From: Gari tellinella
Taxonomy: Eukaryota; Mollusca; Bivalvia; Cardiida; Psammobiidae
Length of the DNA stretch: 64,000 nt
Direction of reading: 5' to 3'
NCBI GenBank assembly: GCA_922989275.2
Contig: OV277872.1
Location: forward strand, 25,746,119-25,810,118
Shown here: one piece after another, positions 31,261-41,076 of the stretch
Numbering within the stretch: position 1 is the stretch's first letter
How the letters are laid out: every line of letters starts with the position of its first letter
The notes under the pieces: model-generated
What the model was told of the DNA's origin: nothing
Database searches by the model: none
The model's input: only the letters and a program-made list of their open reading frames with translations
Made by a program: the position numbers and the translations under genes

Positions 31261-32185
31261 TTTCAAGTCTTGTCAATGAAGGACCCTAAACTAAAAGCAA
31301 CAGAAATGGTTTTTGTGCTATTCTATTCTACAATCATACATATACGTCAGACAAAAAGTCCCCAACATTCTATGAGGTGGAAAGTGGTACAAAATGCTTT
31401 TGAAATGTATGACCGGTTTGCATTTTAGAAGGAATGTCGATTTTCATCAACCGATCCTGCTTTACATATACGTCATCTATTTACACATATACAATACATT
31501 TCATGTATTCAGGTTATCAGAAGGCAAGTTAATATTCAAAATGCATAAATATATGCATTTCATTGAAAACAATTGTACATTCAGCTTTATTACAGTCACA
31601 CGCTTTAAGTCAACCAGAAAACTCCATTTTGAGTTTGTGGCATAGTATTCAAAATATCTAAGGTTTTCATACTTTTCTATTATTGTGGTTAAGAGTCAAA
31701 GTTAAGGTCACATTGAAGTTCAATTAATACGAGGAACTACGTCATCCCAAGATGTTCTCCCACACCAAATTTGGTATTTCTAGCTGATGTGGTATAGGAG
31801 TAAGTTGATCCAGACAAAAACGACACGGAAGAACACAGACAGAAAGACAGACGGACGGCCACACTATCATTTCAATCACTATTTGCCCCCAACCTGCTAT
31901 TCGTCGGTGGCATAACAAAGCCGATATAAAAGGTGCAAATAGAGTATATGCATACACTGTATACTTCCTTGACAAAGTATTATTTATGGCGCATCCTTGA
32001 AAATAAAACAGCGAATCATTCCTAAAAGCAGACAATTTAAACCCGGAAGTCAATGGAAACTTGACAACACATTTTAGCCTAGTGGATCCTTCCATGCTTA
32101 TATATTGGATTTGTCCATTTTTTATCTAAGAGGTGCCTGGTCTTAATTTTCATTTTCGTTTTTGATTATATGAAGTTCCTATTAA

Positions 32186-32250
32186 CAAACAGTGTAGACT
32201 CTGATCAGACGCCGCATTATGCGGCGTCTGATCAGAGTCTACACTGTTTG
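32186..32250. repeat. Perfect 65-bp palindrome (core A, GTAGACTC form)
   Basis: CAAACAGTGTAGACTCTGAT-CAGACGCCGCAT and its exact reverse complement around a single central T: 32-bp arms without a mismatch. Flanks CCTAGTGGATCCTTCCATGC and GGGCACAAATGGGTTAA resemble 3195-3240. Confidence 0.9.
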
Positions 32251-32904
32251 CATGCGTGCCATATATGGGATCTTGGGCACAAATGGGTTAAAAATACGTA
32301 ACCTCGACCTACTAATTCCAATCATTGAACATGTAGGCGTACATGATTCATATAACATTTGACTGCTAAATGCACGATAACAATAATGTAGAAAGCTCTC
32401 AAAGGATTTTTTGAGAATAATAATTGTTTTCATGCATTTAGCGGTCATCTGTTTTAAACAAAAGTAGTTCAACTTCTTTTGTACAACTCCTTAAAAGCAT
32501 TAGCCAATTCGAATCTATAGGTACGTGTCTTCAACAAAAGGTGTACCTTTGAAGAGTACATTTGTTAGTTGCAAATGGAGAATACGCAGACCAGAGGGCA
32601 TTTACATGAGTCATCTGATAAGGATCTTAAACTGTTTGTAACTTTTATATATATATTAGTCCGAATCATACTTATCTTAATTAGAAACTTGAATTGTCCT
32701 TTTAGGGGTTTAGGGGTGAGTGATTTAATCCGGAAACCTTTTTAACCCTTTAACCCATAATATGTTTCTAGTTTTGAAGACCACTTAAAGCAAGTTGAAA
32801 GTAAACAGTAAGGTACATTCTGCTTACCTTTCAAGTTGCACTTCATGACTGTAGAAACTTGAACTTTTTTTCAACGGATTGAGTAAACTAACGGCGTTAA
32901 ATGC

Positions 32905-33160
32905 CAGGGCTGCCATTTCTCCGGATTTTTCCTAAATCTTCGGATTTTTTCCTAGTACATGATAACTTAAAGCAGGCTGAAAGTAAAGCAGAATGCGCCT
33001 TAAGGCGCATTCTGCTTTACTTCCAGCCTGCTTTTAGAAACCACATGTCAAAAAAACTAGAAACACGCGATGGGGCAAAGGTACGGTTCTTTAAATAGCA
33101 CTTGAAAAATGCATATTTGGAAATCTTAGTGTTTTTCATGTCAACTTATGGTAGCGCTGA
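32905..33160. mobile_element. CAGGGCTGCCAT-end element with core B, 6-bp TSD
   Basis: CAGGGCTGCCATTTCTCCGG and TTATGGTAGCGCTG; AAATGC flanks both ends (32899-32904, 33161-33166). Core B at 32966-33035 has the CCTTAAGG apex intact. Confidence 0.8.
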
Positions 33161-33400
33161 AATGCATACATATGGAGTAATGGGTTAAAGCGAACCTTGC
33201 GCTCATTCCGGAAGGGTTATGTGTTCAGGGCTTTGAGAGTATCCAGAAGCAGATAACATCGTATGTTAGTTCTCAAAACTGTTTCACCAATTGACTGGCG
33301 TCAAAATACAGAAGAGATTGCATGCAAGTTAAGAGCAATGCAATGAATTACATGAATAAAGTAAACACTTTCACTCTCAAAGACGTCATAAAACGTGTTT

Positions 33401-33445
33401 GCAAACAGCGTAATGCGGCGTCTCATCATGATTAAAACAGTTTGC
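33401..33445. repeat. Core A remnant
   Basis: GCAAACAGCGTAATGCGGCG-TCTCATCATGATTAAAACAG-TTTGC: most of the left arm has been lost. Flanks CTTTCACTCTCAAAGACGTC and GGCGGTGAATGG recall other core A frames. Confidence 0.5.
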
Positions 33446-34409
33446 CACTGGTTTAGGAATTACGTCAGTTTTACTGTCTTTAATCGCACGTTGAAACAAT
33501 ATTGCAGATGGCAATATTGAAGCAGATGACATTATGGCGGTGAATGGTGTAAAAAAACTCACGATAAATTTTATCAAGAAAGGGTTTGAGACAGGTTTTT
33601 GAAAAGGATGACGATGCGTTAATAAAGTAAGTGGCGAAAGTTTGGTGTCTGACGCCGAATGATTTGGTATCTAGTTAGGCTCCAATCTGTTTTCAACTGA
33701 TATCCTTGTTTAAGTACTGACGGCATTATTGGGAAATACCCGGAAGTACATTCACACTACATGTGTTTCTTAGTTAACTGACAAACACTGGTTTCTTTTG
33801 CAACAATGCTCTAGTTTTCAAAATGTTACCACTAATAGCAGGTTGAAAGGCGCGTTTTGCTTCACTGTCAGTCTGTGTGCTACTTTCCGCTAGGATACAC
33901 AAATTGCTTCTCATGGTGCATGCGCATAATTGTATAAAATGCAAGTATTTTCTTCAGTGAAGGACAGAATTAAAGGCGTAAGAAAGGGTATTTATGTGGT
34001 ACATGGATAAGGAAGTGAAGTGATTTCTTACCGAGTAGGCTAAATATGTATTGTTCGACAATATTGACCTGACGTTGAACTTTATGCATGAATAAATTAT
34101 AAAAATATGACGCAGTATAAATCAATATTCGATAGCTTACGTACAATATCGGGTTGTTTCGGCTGATTACGTGAAACTTGTTACAGTTGTAATCTGCAGT
34201 GGATTACATGTAACTCTCCACATTGAGCAAGTTCAAAAGATTATTGTTGATAAACTATTATTCCCGAGTCTCCAAGTATTATCGCATCTACTAAAACGCA
34301 TCATGTTGCGCTTTCGAGTGGGTTTTAATCCAGGTAAGATCATCGATTGTCTCACCTGCGACTCTTGCCAATATATACCTAATTTACAACCCCCAGATGT
34401 AACTAATCT

Positions 34410-34479
34410 GCAATAGGTGTGTCGTTAGAGCAAGGGATTTGTAACACCGAGGTTCCGGGTTCGAATCCCGATAGAGGGC
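34410..34479 (+). ncRNA. tRNA-like module (B-box exact)
   Basis: GTGTCGTTAGAGCAAGGG (A-box-like, one mismatch in TAGAGCAAGGG), GGATTTGTAACACC resembling an anticodon arm, and CGGGTTCGAATCCCG as a perfect T-arm. It is close to real tRNA spacing, but the acceptor stem does not pair convincingly. Confidence 0.55.
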
Positions 34480-34649
34480 AAACTATTTTTATCTTATAAA
34501 ATGTTATTTTATAGACCAAACAGACGCTATTACATAATGTTTTTAAAAATAACAAAAGAATCGTGTTCCAATCGATATAAATGTTGTATGATTACTTAAA
34601 AGAAACAGCATAAATAGTAAAAAAAAAAAAGGTGAAAAAATGTACGAAT

Positions 34650-34735
34650 ATTGCATGGGATTCGAACCAATGACTGTACTGAAAAATAATCTATAGTCAT
34701 CTTCCTTACCACTTGCGCTAAATACCTGTCGATAT
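34650..34735 (-). ncRNA. tRNA-like module, inverted (A- and B-box exact)
   Basis: On the minus strand, TTAGCGCAAGTGG matches the A-box and GGTTCGAATCC matches the B-box. About 50 bp lie between them, longer than in a plain tRNA. Confidence 0.6.
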
Positions 34736-34997
34736 TTGTAGAACCGGACAATGCTATATTTTCTCGGTGCCGATGTGGTTACAATGTGCGTTCTCGTATA
34801 AATGATAACGAAGTGTTCCGAAGCTATATTTAGAAATGCAACAAAGTGTGTAATTATGCTAATAGAGGTCACCAACGTCAGGTCAATATTGTCGAACAAT
34901 ATCGTCCGACCCACATCACAAACAGAATGTATATATGCATTCAAATGAAACATCAGATAATATAGAATTGTCTGTATCAGATGCACGAACAACCAGT

Positions 34998-35222
34998 GCC
35001 CCGTTTTACTAAACTACTTACGCAAAATTTTTGCGTAAGTCAAAATTTATATTTTTTATCACTTGCTACAAACAGCAAAAAGCCAGATCAGAGGACGCGC
35101 TTTAAGCGCGTCCTCTGATCTGGCTATTTGCTGTTTGCAAACGTTTATGATCGAAAAATAAGAGTAAAACGATTTTGACTTACGCAAAAAGTTTGCGTAA
35201 GTAGTATAGTAAAACGGGCCCC
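34998..35222. mobile_element. Three-hairpin foldback element
   Basis: Outer arms GCCCCGTTTTACTAAACTAC and AGTATAGTAAAACGGGCCCC. Each arm also holds its own palindrome (CTTACGCAAAATTTTTGCGT-AAG and the mirror CTTACGCAAAAAGTTTGCGT-AAG). The centre, 35070-35137, is AAACAGCAAAAAGCCAGATC-AGAGGACGCGC with its complement, one mismatch. It could fold as a cloverleaf-like cruciform. Confidence 0.85.
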
Positions 35223-35725
35223 TGGTCAATGGCAGTAGGAAGAAAAATAACGCAGCGAAAATACTTATCTTACAGTGGAGATTACGTAACTTTTTCACGT
35301 TTAACTAAAGTCGACTTTGCAAACAGTTAGGCCTTTATCGCGGTGTCTAATCAATTTCTAAACTATTTAATACTCGAATCTAACATTGAAATGATATAAC
35401 AGACAAAAAAGTTCGGTTGTACGGTACTGTGACATAAAATACATGTAAGGCGATTTATTATATGCCTTCGAGTGATATCGAGCGTTTCCGCGTGTATTTG
35501 CAGAGTAAAATACAAGAGTCTGTATCAGCCACCTTGTATCAGCCACTTTGTATTTTACTCTGACCTCGCTTTCGATTTGACGTGACGTCATTTACGTACA
35601 TGTACGAGTGCCGCGTTATTCTTTGTGACATACAAAAAATATTGTTCTGCTTCAAATAACTAATAAATTTTGGATATAAAATGATTTAAACAACTATTTA
35701 GTTGTTTCTGGTTTGTATTCAAGGC

Positions 35726-35930
35726 ATATAATAAACACATCACCAGTTGGCAGTGCGCAACAGAGTGTTGCATTTAGCTCTCGACGTTTTTGGCGGAAAC
35801 AACCGATCAGACTCGCGCCAAGGCGCTCGTCAGATCGGCTATTTCCGCCAAAATCGTCTCGAGCTAAATACATCACTCTGTATCGCGCTGTCAACTGGTA
35901 ATGTGTATATATCACCGATGAATGATGAGG
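35726..35930. repeat. Long imperfect palindrome (~190 bp)
   Basis: ACACATCACCAGTTGGCAGT... mirrored by ...TGTCAACTGGTAATGTGT, and TTTTGGCGGAAACAACCGAT mirrored by ATCGGCTATTTCCGCCAAAA. Overlapping ORFs on both strands are shadows of the palindrome. Confidence 0.75.
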
Positions 35931-36294
35931 GAAAGACATAGACATAGACAAATTTTATTTTACTTTGGTTACTTGTAACCATATAAGATAACTCCGACAA
36001 ACGTATAAAAAATAAACAGTAATTATCATTTGTATAACACGGTTTGCAATAAATAACACATTTTACATAATAAAAACATGCATATTAACACAAGATAAAA
36101 CTGGAAATAGTGTCTAGAACGTATAGACCCAGATCGGGTTCCCGGCAAGTAAGTCGGCGCCCGATCTTGATATATGACACTCCACACACGTTATTTGGAT
36201 CAAACGCCATGGACCTGGATCAATGATGAGTTCAGTAAATAAATCGATGGCCATCGATTGCGCGTTGGCTACCGGTCTGAAATACAGTGGAGAA

Positions 36295-36517
36295 AACGTA
36301 ATTGTTTCGTTCAAACGCAAACGCATTGCAATGAAATGTAGAAAATGACAACATTGTGACAATTCATACTTCCTGTTTTAATATGAGTGGCAACCAGTTT
36401 GGAGCCTGATCAGACGCCGGGTTACCCGGCGTCTGATATGGCTCCAAACTGTTTGCAATGAAAATAATAGTTCAAGCGTAAACGCGGTTATTTGGAAACG
36501 AAACGTTTTCTCTACTG
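36295..36517. mobile_element. TA-flanked foldback MITE, CAGTGGAGAA ends, core A inside
   Basis: CAGTGGAGAAAACGTAATTG and AACGAAACGTTTTCTCTACTG inverted; TA outside. Core at 36391-36456 is CAACCAGTTTGGAGCCTGAT-CAGACGCCGGG with its complement, sharing GAGCC with 21264-21509. Confidence 0.8.
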
Positions 36518-36699
36518 TACTTTGCACGCTGCACACGGGGCACAAACTGCAAATTTAAACAGCAAACAATGTTAATTGAACACGCTACTGATGTCAAGTG
36601 TTTTGGCACATGATCCATTTTCATTCATCAGAGATAAAATTTCATTAAAATTAAGAGCCCGTGAGAACGCTGCTGATCGTGACATAAGCCTAAGATCTG

Positions 36700-38392
36700 T
36701 ATTAACTAGAGCCGTATACGGCCCTATCGCTCACCTGGAACCGTTGATGTAAATGTAACATATCTTGGAAAGCTGAGAAATTCTGACAATATGATTGTGC
36801 CAATTGCTAATTAGATGATGCTGAGTGCCAAAAAGCTAAGCTCAGGGTACTGTGGTTTCAGAGAAGATTTTTAAAGTTTTTATTGAAAAAATCTATTTTT
36901 AGCTCCTGTAACCTAGATATGCAACGGACCGGAATCATTTGAACGATATTGGTAAAGTACCTCTAGCAGTTACACCATGCAAAAATATCAAAGCTCTAGC
37001 TATATTAGTTTCAGAGAAGAAGAGGTTTGAATATTTCACAATATAACTCTATGTAATTGTGTGACCCCTGGGGCAGGGTCATTTTTTACCCCAGGGACAT
37101 AATTTGAACAATCCTGATAGAAGACCTGAAGATGATGCTTTGTGCCAAATATCTTAGCTCAGGGTATTGTGGTTTTAGAGAAGAAGATTTTTAAAGTTTT
37201 TATTGAAAAAATCTATTTTAGCTCCTGTGACCTAGATATGCAACGGACCGGAACCATTTGAACAATATTGGTAAAGTACCTCCAGAAGTTACGCTATGCC
37301 ACATATCAAAGCTTTAGCTGTATTAATTTCAGAGAAGAAGAGGTTTGAAGATTTCACTATATAACTCTATGTAAATTTGTGACCCTAGGGCGGGGCCATT
37401 TTTGACCCCAGGGACATAATTTGAACAATCCTGATAGAAGACCTGAAGATGATGCTTTGTGCCAAATATCTTAGCTCAGGGTATTGTGGTTTCAGAGAAG
37501 AAGATTTTTAAAGATTTTATTGAAAAAATCTATTTTTAGCTCCTGTGACCTAGATATGCAACGGACTGGAACCATTTGAACAATATTGGTAAAGTACCTC
37601 TAGAAGTTACACCATGCCAAATAGCAATGCTCTAGCTATATTAGTTTCAGAGAAGAAGAGGTTTGAAGATTTCACTATATAACTCTATGTAAATTTGTGA
37701 CCCCGGGGCGGGGTCATTTTTGACCCCAGGGACATAATTTGAACAATCTTGATAGAGGACCTGTAGAAGATGCTTTGTGCAAAATATCTAAGCTCAGGGT
37801 ACTTTGGTTTCAGAGAAGTAGATTTTTTAAGTTTTTATTGAAAAATCTATTTTTAGTTCCCGTGACCTAGATATGCAACGGACCGGAACCATTTGAACAA
37901 TATTGGTAAAGTACCTCTAGAAGTTACACCATGCCGAATATCAATGCTCTAGCTATATTAGTTTCAGAGAAGAAGAGGTTTGAAGATTTCACTATATAAC
38001 TCTTATGTAAATTGTTGACCCCAGGGTCATAATTTGAACAATTTTGATAGAGGACCTGTAGATGATGCTTTGTGCAAAATATCTAAGCTCAGGGTACAGT
38101 GGTTTCAGAGAAGAAGATTTTTTAAGTTTTTATTGAAACGATCTATTTTTAGCTCCTGTGACCTAGATATGCATCGGATCGGAAATATTTGAACAACTTT
38201 TAAAGAGGACTATATAAGGATCATGCCTGCCAAATTTGGTTAAAATCCATCCAGTAGTTTAGGAGAAGATGTCGTTTTAAAGAAATTGTTGACGACGGAC
38301 GACGAACGAACGGACGACGGACGACGACGGACACAGGACACAGGACGATCAAAATAGCTCACATTGGCACGTTGTGCCAGGTGAGCTAAAAA
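36700..38392. mobile_element. Tandem-core element with hairpin ends, 318-bp repeats
   Basis: Left end AGAGCCGTATACGGCCCTAT-CGCTCACCTGG (hairpin GGGCCGTATACGGCCC-like). Right end AGCTCACATTGGCACGTTGT-GCCAGGTGAGCT (38356-38387). Between are about 4.5 copies of a unit with TTTCAGAGAAGAAGAGGTTT at 37009, 37327, 37645 and 37962 (period 317-318). A GACGGACGACG tract precedes the right hairpin. No ORF. The layout suggests a non-autonomous Helitron-like/pearl-like element; not proven. Confidence 0.65.
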
Positions 38393-38466
38393 GAGTAAAA
38401 GTAAAAAGCTGAGAGCAAAAATGAGTATAAAAATGTGACAGATAAGAGAGGAGTGAAACCATTTAT

Positions 38467-38491
38467 CCCCCCCCCCCCCCCCCCCCCCCCC
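38467..38491 (+). repeat. 25-nt poly-C run
   Basis: Uninterrupted C from 38467 to 38491. G-quadruplex-prone on the other strand; length may also be an assembly artefact. Confidence 0.8.
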
Positions 38492-38659
38492 ATTATCAGA
38501 TTTGGAAAGAACTGATCCGCAACTTTCTCACAGTACACGAACACATAGAACCACATCAAGCATATTAGAAGCATAAAGCACATAAAGATACATTTAAACA
38601 TTGACACATAAAGCATTACAGCACAAAAATTAAAAACATAAAACTCACAGTCAGCGTGT

Positions 38660-39060
38660 TTAGCCCCTCAACTCCATAGCCATGGCTTCTTTCGTTATTT
38701 AAAAACACAGTAGTACTAGCTATGACAGTTTCTTAAAAAAGTTGTCTGACCAAGGGCTTCCCTTAATTTAAAAATATTGAAAAGGAGAGGCCCTAAAATA
38801 ATTCCTTGCGGTACACCTTAATAAGTGATTGCCATTCACTGGTTTTGGGTCAAATCAGCACTTGCTGTACCCTGTCGCACAGATAGCTGCCAAGAAGTGT
38901 GACATACTCTGGGAACAGACAATATGCTTTGAGTTTATAAAAAACATTTTAGTCAGACAGTCGAAGGCCTTAGACAGATCCATTAGTATGGCAGCTACAT
39001 ACTTATGTTCATATAAAACCATACGCCATTCTTCAAGTAAGCCCAGAAGTGTGGACTGAC
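38660..39060 (-). pseudogene. Degenerate jockey/CR1-like reverse transcriptase fragment
   Basis: The minus strand reads GLLEEWRMVLYEHKYVAAIL followed by MDLSKAFDCL (RT motif A) near 38945-39050, and, in another frame closer to 38800, GVPQGIILGPLLFNIF (motif B). Stops and shifts separate them. Unlike the RT at 12933-14708 (DLTKAFD), so a different non-LTR lineage. It ends about 320 bp upstream of receptor 3 and is unrelated to it. Confidence 0.7.
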
Positions 39061-39361
39061 ATCCTAAACTTTTGTTGTTTCTGCTAAGGTTTATAGTCCT
39101 GCATAAGCTTTATCAGATGTGTCATCCCATTGTCATAGGATTAGGACAATGATCAGCATCATGCCTATTGTTGAGTGGCTTTTGACATCCTAAACCATTT
39201 CTAAAGACAGCTTAATTTGGGGATGATTCAAAGCATCGCATGGGATCAAAATCACCAGAATTTTAAGGGATGCTGTTACGGGGTAAAAATCTTACGATAT
39301 AGTTGATCATGAAAGTGTTATCTGTTGTCATAAAGCTCTTTACATTGACGCCGCTCATGAT

Positions 39362-39378
39362 TTGCTGCTTTATTTCAG
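39362..39378 (+). promoter_or_regulatory. Probable 3' splice acceptor upstream of receptor 3
   Basis: TTGCTGCTTTATTTCAG ends at 39378, 3 bp before the first ATG. The block AAAGCTCTTTACAT(T/C)G just upstream (39341) also occurs upstream of receptor 1 (8488). Confidence 0.6.
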
Positions 39379-39381
39379 TAA

Positions 39382-40602
39382 ATGATGGATGGTAACCAAT
39401 CCGACTCTACGGAAGACCTTCTGGCGGCAACATACAAGAAGTACCTGATGGCATACTTGCCTATTATCATAATCATGTGTATAACGACCATACTTGGGAT
39501 TGTTGGAAATATTTTCACCTTGCTATTCTACTGCTCACAAGTGCGAAAAACATCCTCCATAGTGTTTATAATTGGTTTGGCGGCATTGGATCTAATAGTT
39601 TGTTTCATGGCAATTTCGGCAATAGCCTACATGTTAGTCAATGTTTATTTTAGAGGACCAGGCTTGTGCAAAGCATTGTATTTCTTCTATCATGGAACTA
39701 TTCTTTCGTCGGTGCTAGTACTGGTGATAATATCTATTGATCGATACCGAAGAATATGTCATCCTTTCAAACCGCCGTTTCAAATAAAGACAGCATTTAT
39801 TGCAATCTTTGTTCTGACAGGAATCGCATACGTTTATGCAGTACCAAGCTTGTTCACGTATGACATTTTGACTCTAAAGCTAACGGCTCCAAATGGAAAT
39901 CATGTTTACGGAAACTATTGCACGAACCCAGAAACCCCGGAACTGAAAGTTTTCGTGATGACAGTACATATTTGCGACGGACTCGTTCTATTCACAATCT
40001 TAGTCACGTTCTTGGTGACTTATGGAAACATATGGCTAGTTCTTAGAAAACACAATAAACAAACAAGCGCATTAGTTACACCCACAACTGCCTCGGCAGA
40101 GAGTTCCACATTGGACAGAATTACAAAGACGAACACGGGTCTCGATAATTCTGTCAGTAGAGATTCGTTGGATGGTAAAACTCTAATCGGTGCATCATCA
40201 GACAGTGGTCATATGTTGACTGATAGTAATTCTGCTAGTGGAGACATCCTTTCAGTGTCCAAACACCAAGCATTGCAATCGTCTTCTGTTAAAACACAGA
40301 CAAAGAAACAAGAGAGTCGAGCAAACCTAAGTCACACTGAAAGAAACATAACAATTATGATGTTCGTTGTTACAATTTGCTATGTTTGTTGTTTCGCTCC
40401 GTACGTGATAGTGCTCGCAATCAGAGTTTTAACATCTGCAGGGGAAGCCGAGTTGGAGGCGTGGGTTCAGTTCTTGCTCCGTACGCCTTTCTACAATAGT
40501 GTGATCAACCCGATCATTTTCTGTTACTTTAATCCACAATTTAGAAGATACATTAAAGAAAGAATTATTGGATGTAAACATAGACAGTGTAGGATTAACT
40601 AA
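39382..40602 (+). CDS. Class A G-protein-coupled receptor, paralogue 3
   Basis: 406 residues, or 405 from the second of two adjacent ATGs, which matches the MDGN start of the paralogues. Shares the NQS sequon near residue 5, TM1 GIVGNIF, TM2 LAALD, GPGLCKAL with the GNYCTNPETPELK loop cysteine, DRY, CFAP in TM6 (CFTP in the others), NPIIF in TM7 and NPQFRRYI. The third intracellular loop is Ser/Thr-rich and the most diverged part. Ligand unknown; expected plasma-membrane signalling through heterotrimeric G proteins. Polyadenylation signals AATAAA occur at 40643 and 40777, making the 3' UTR likely 50-200 bp. Confidence 0.93.
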   Translation: MMDGNQSDSTEDLLAATYKKYLMAYLPIIIIMCITTILGIVGNIFTLLFYCSQVRKTSSIVFIIGLAALDLIVCFMAISAIAYMLVNVYFRGPGLCKALYFFYHGTILSSVLVLVIISIDRYRRICHPFKPPFQIKTAFIAIFVLTGIAYVYAVPSLFTYDILTLKLTAPNGNHVYGNYCTNPETPELKVFVMTVHICDGLVLFTILVTFLVTYGNIWLVLRKHNKQTSALVTPTTASAESSTLDRITKTNTGLDNSVSRDSLDGKTLIGASSDSGHMLTDSNSASGDILSVSKHQALQSSSVKTQTKKQESRANLSHTERNITIMMFVVTICYVCCFAPYVIVLAIRVLTSAGEAELEAWVQFLLRTPFYNSVINPIIFCYFNPQFRRYIKERIIGCKHRQCRIN

Positions 40603-40776
40603 TCCTCCTTGTCAAATACCTACAACTACTGATACTTCTAAAAATAAATGTTGCATGTTGTTTGACGCATGTTTTTCTGATATATGTATGTTATGTGGTC
40701 ATGCGGTTGACTTGCTTTGATTACATCTTGTTTTTGTACAATGTATAGGGATGATGTACTGTATGTATAAATCGGA

Positions 40777-40782
40777 AATAAA
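40777..40782 (+). terminator. Polyadenylation signal downstream of receptor 3
   Basis: AATAAA about 175 bp after the stop, followed by GTGTGTTCTAACTGTG, a GU-rich downstream element. An earlier AATAAA is at 40643-40648. Confidence 0.5.
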
Positions 40783-41076
40783 GTGTGTTCTAACTGTGAT
40801 TCCTAAAACGGAAATTCTAGTTGCGAAGTCCTCTCAACTCATTCACCATGAGACTGACTTCGAATGGACAATTCCAATTTTCAATTAAGTCTAGTCTATA
40901 TTTAATGTTTAGGATTGTTTTGTATAATGTATATAAAAATGACACACAATCCAGACTCTGTGTCTGGGTCTACACTGTTTTCATGTGGCCAGTTCTACAT
41001 CTAGCTAGCTTACATAAATACCTAGCTTGGGATTATAATTGGCGGCCATTGGGTCAAGGTCAGTGTCACTGTTACT

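Larger units (their letters stand above)
34051..34899. mobile_element. TA-flanked TIR element with two inverted tRNA-like modules
   Basis: TTGTTCGACAATATTGACCT-GACGTTG at left and CAACGTCAGGTCAATATTGT-CGAACAA at right, about 27 bp with no mismatch; TA outside (34049-34050, 34900-34901). Contains a plus-strand tRNA-like module (34410-34479) and a minus-strand one (34650-34735), facing each other. The spacing from left terminus to module is longer than in the other two elements. Confidence 0.85.

Noticed and set aside
34410..34479. Possible genuine tRNA gene (exact T-arm, anticodon-like TGT)
   Set aside because: No paired acceptor stem and an opposed partner module within a TIR element; called tRNA-like instead.
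34543..34992. 149-residue minus-strand ORF, the longest unassigned frame
   Set aside because: It crosses a tRNA-like module and one terminal inverted repeat of the 34051-34899 element and has no family features.
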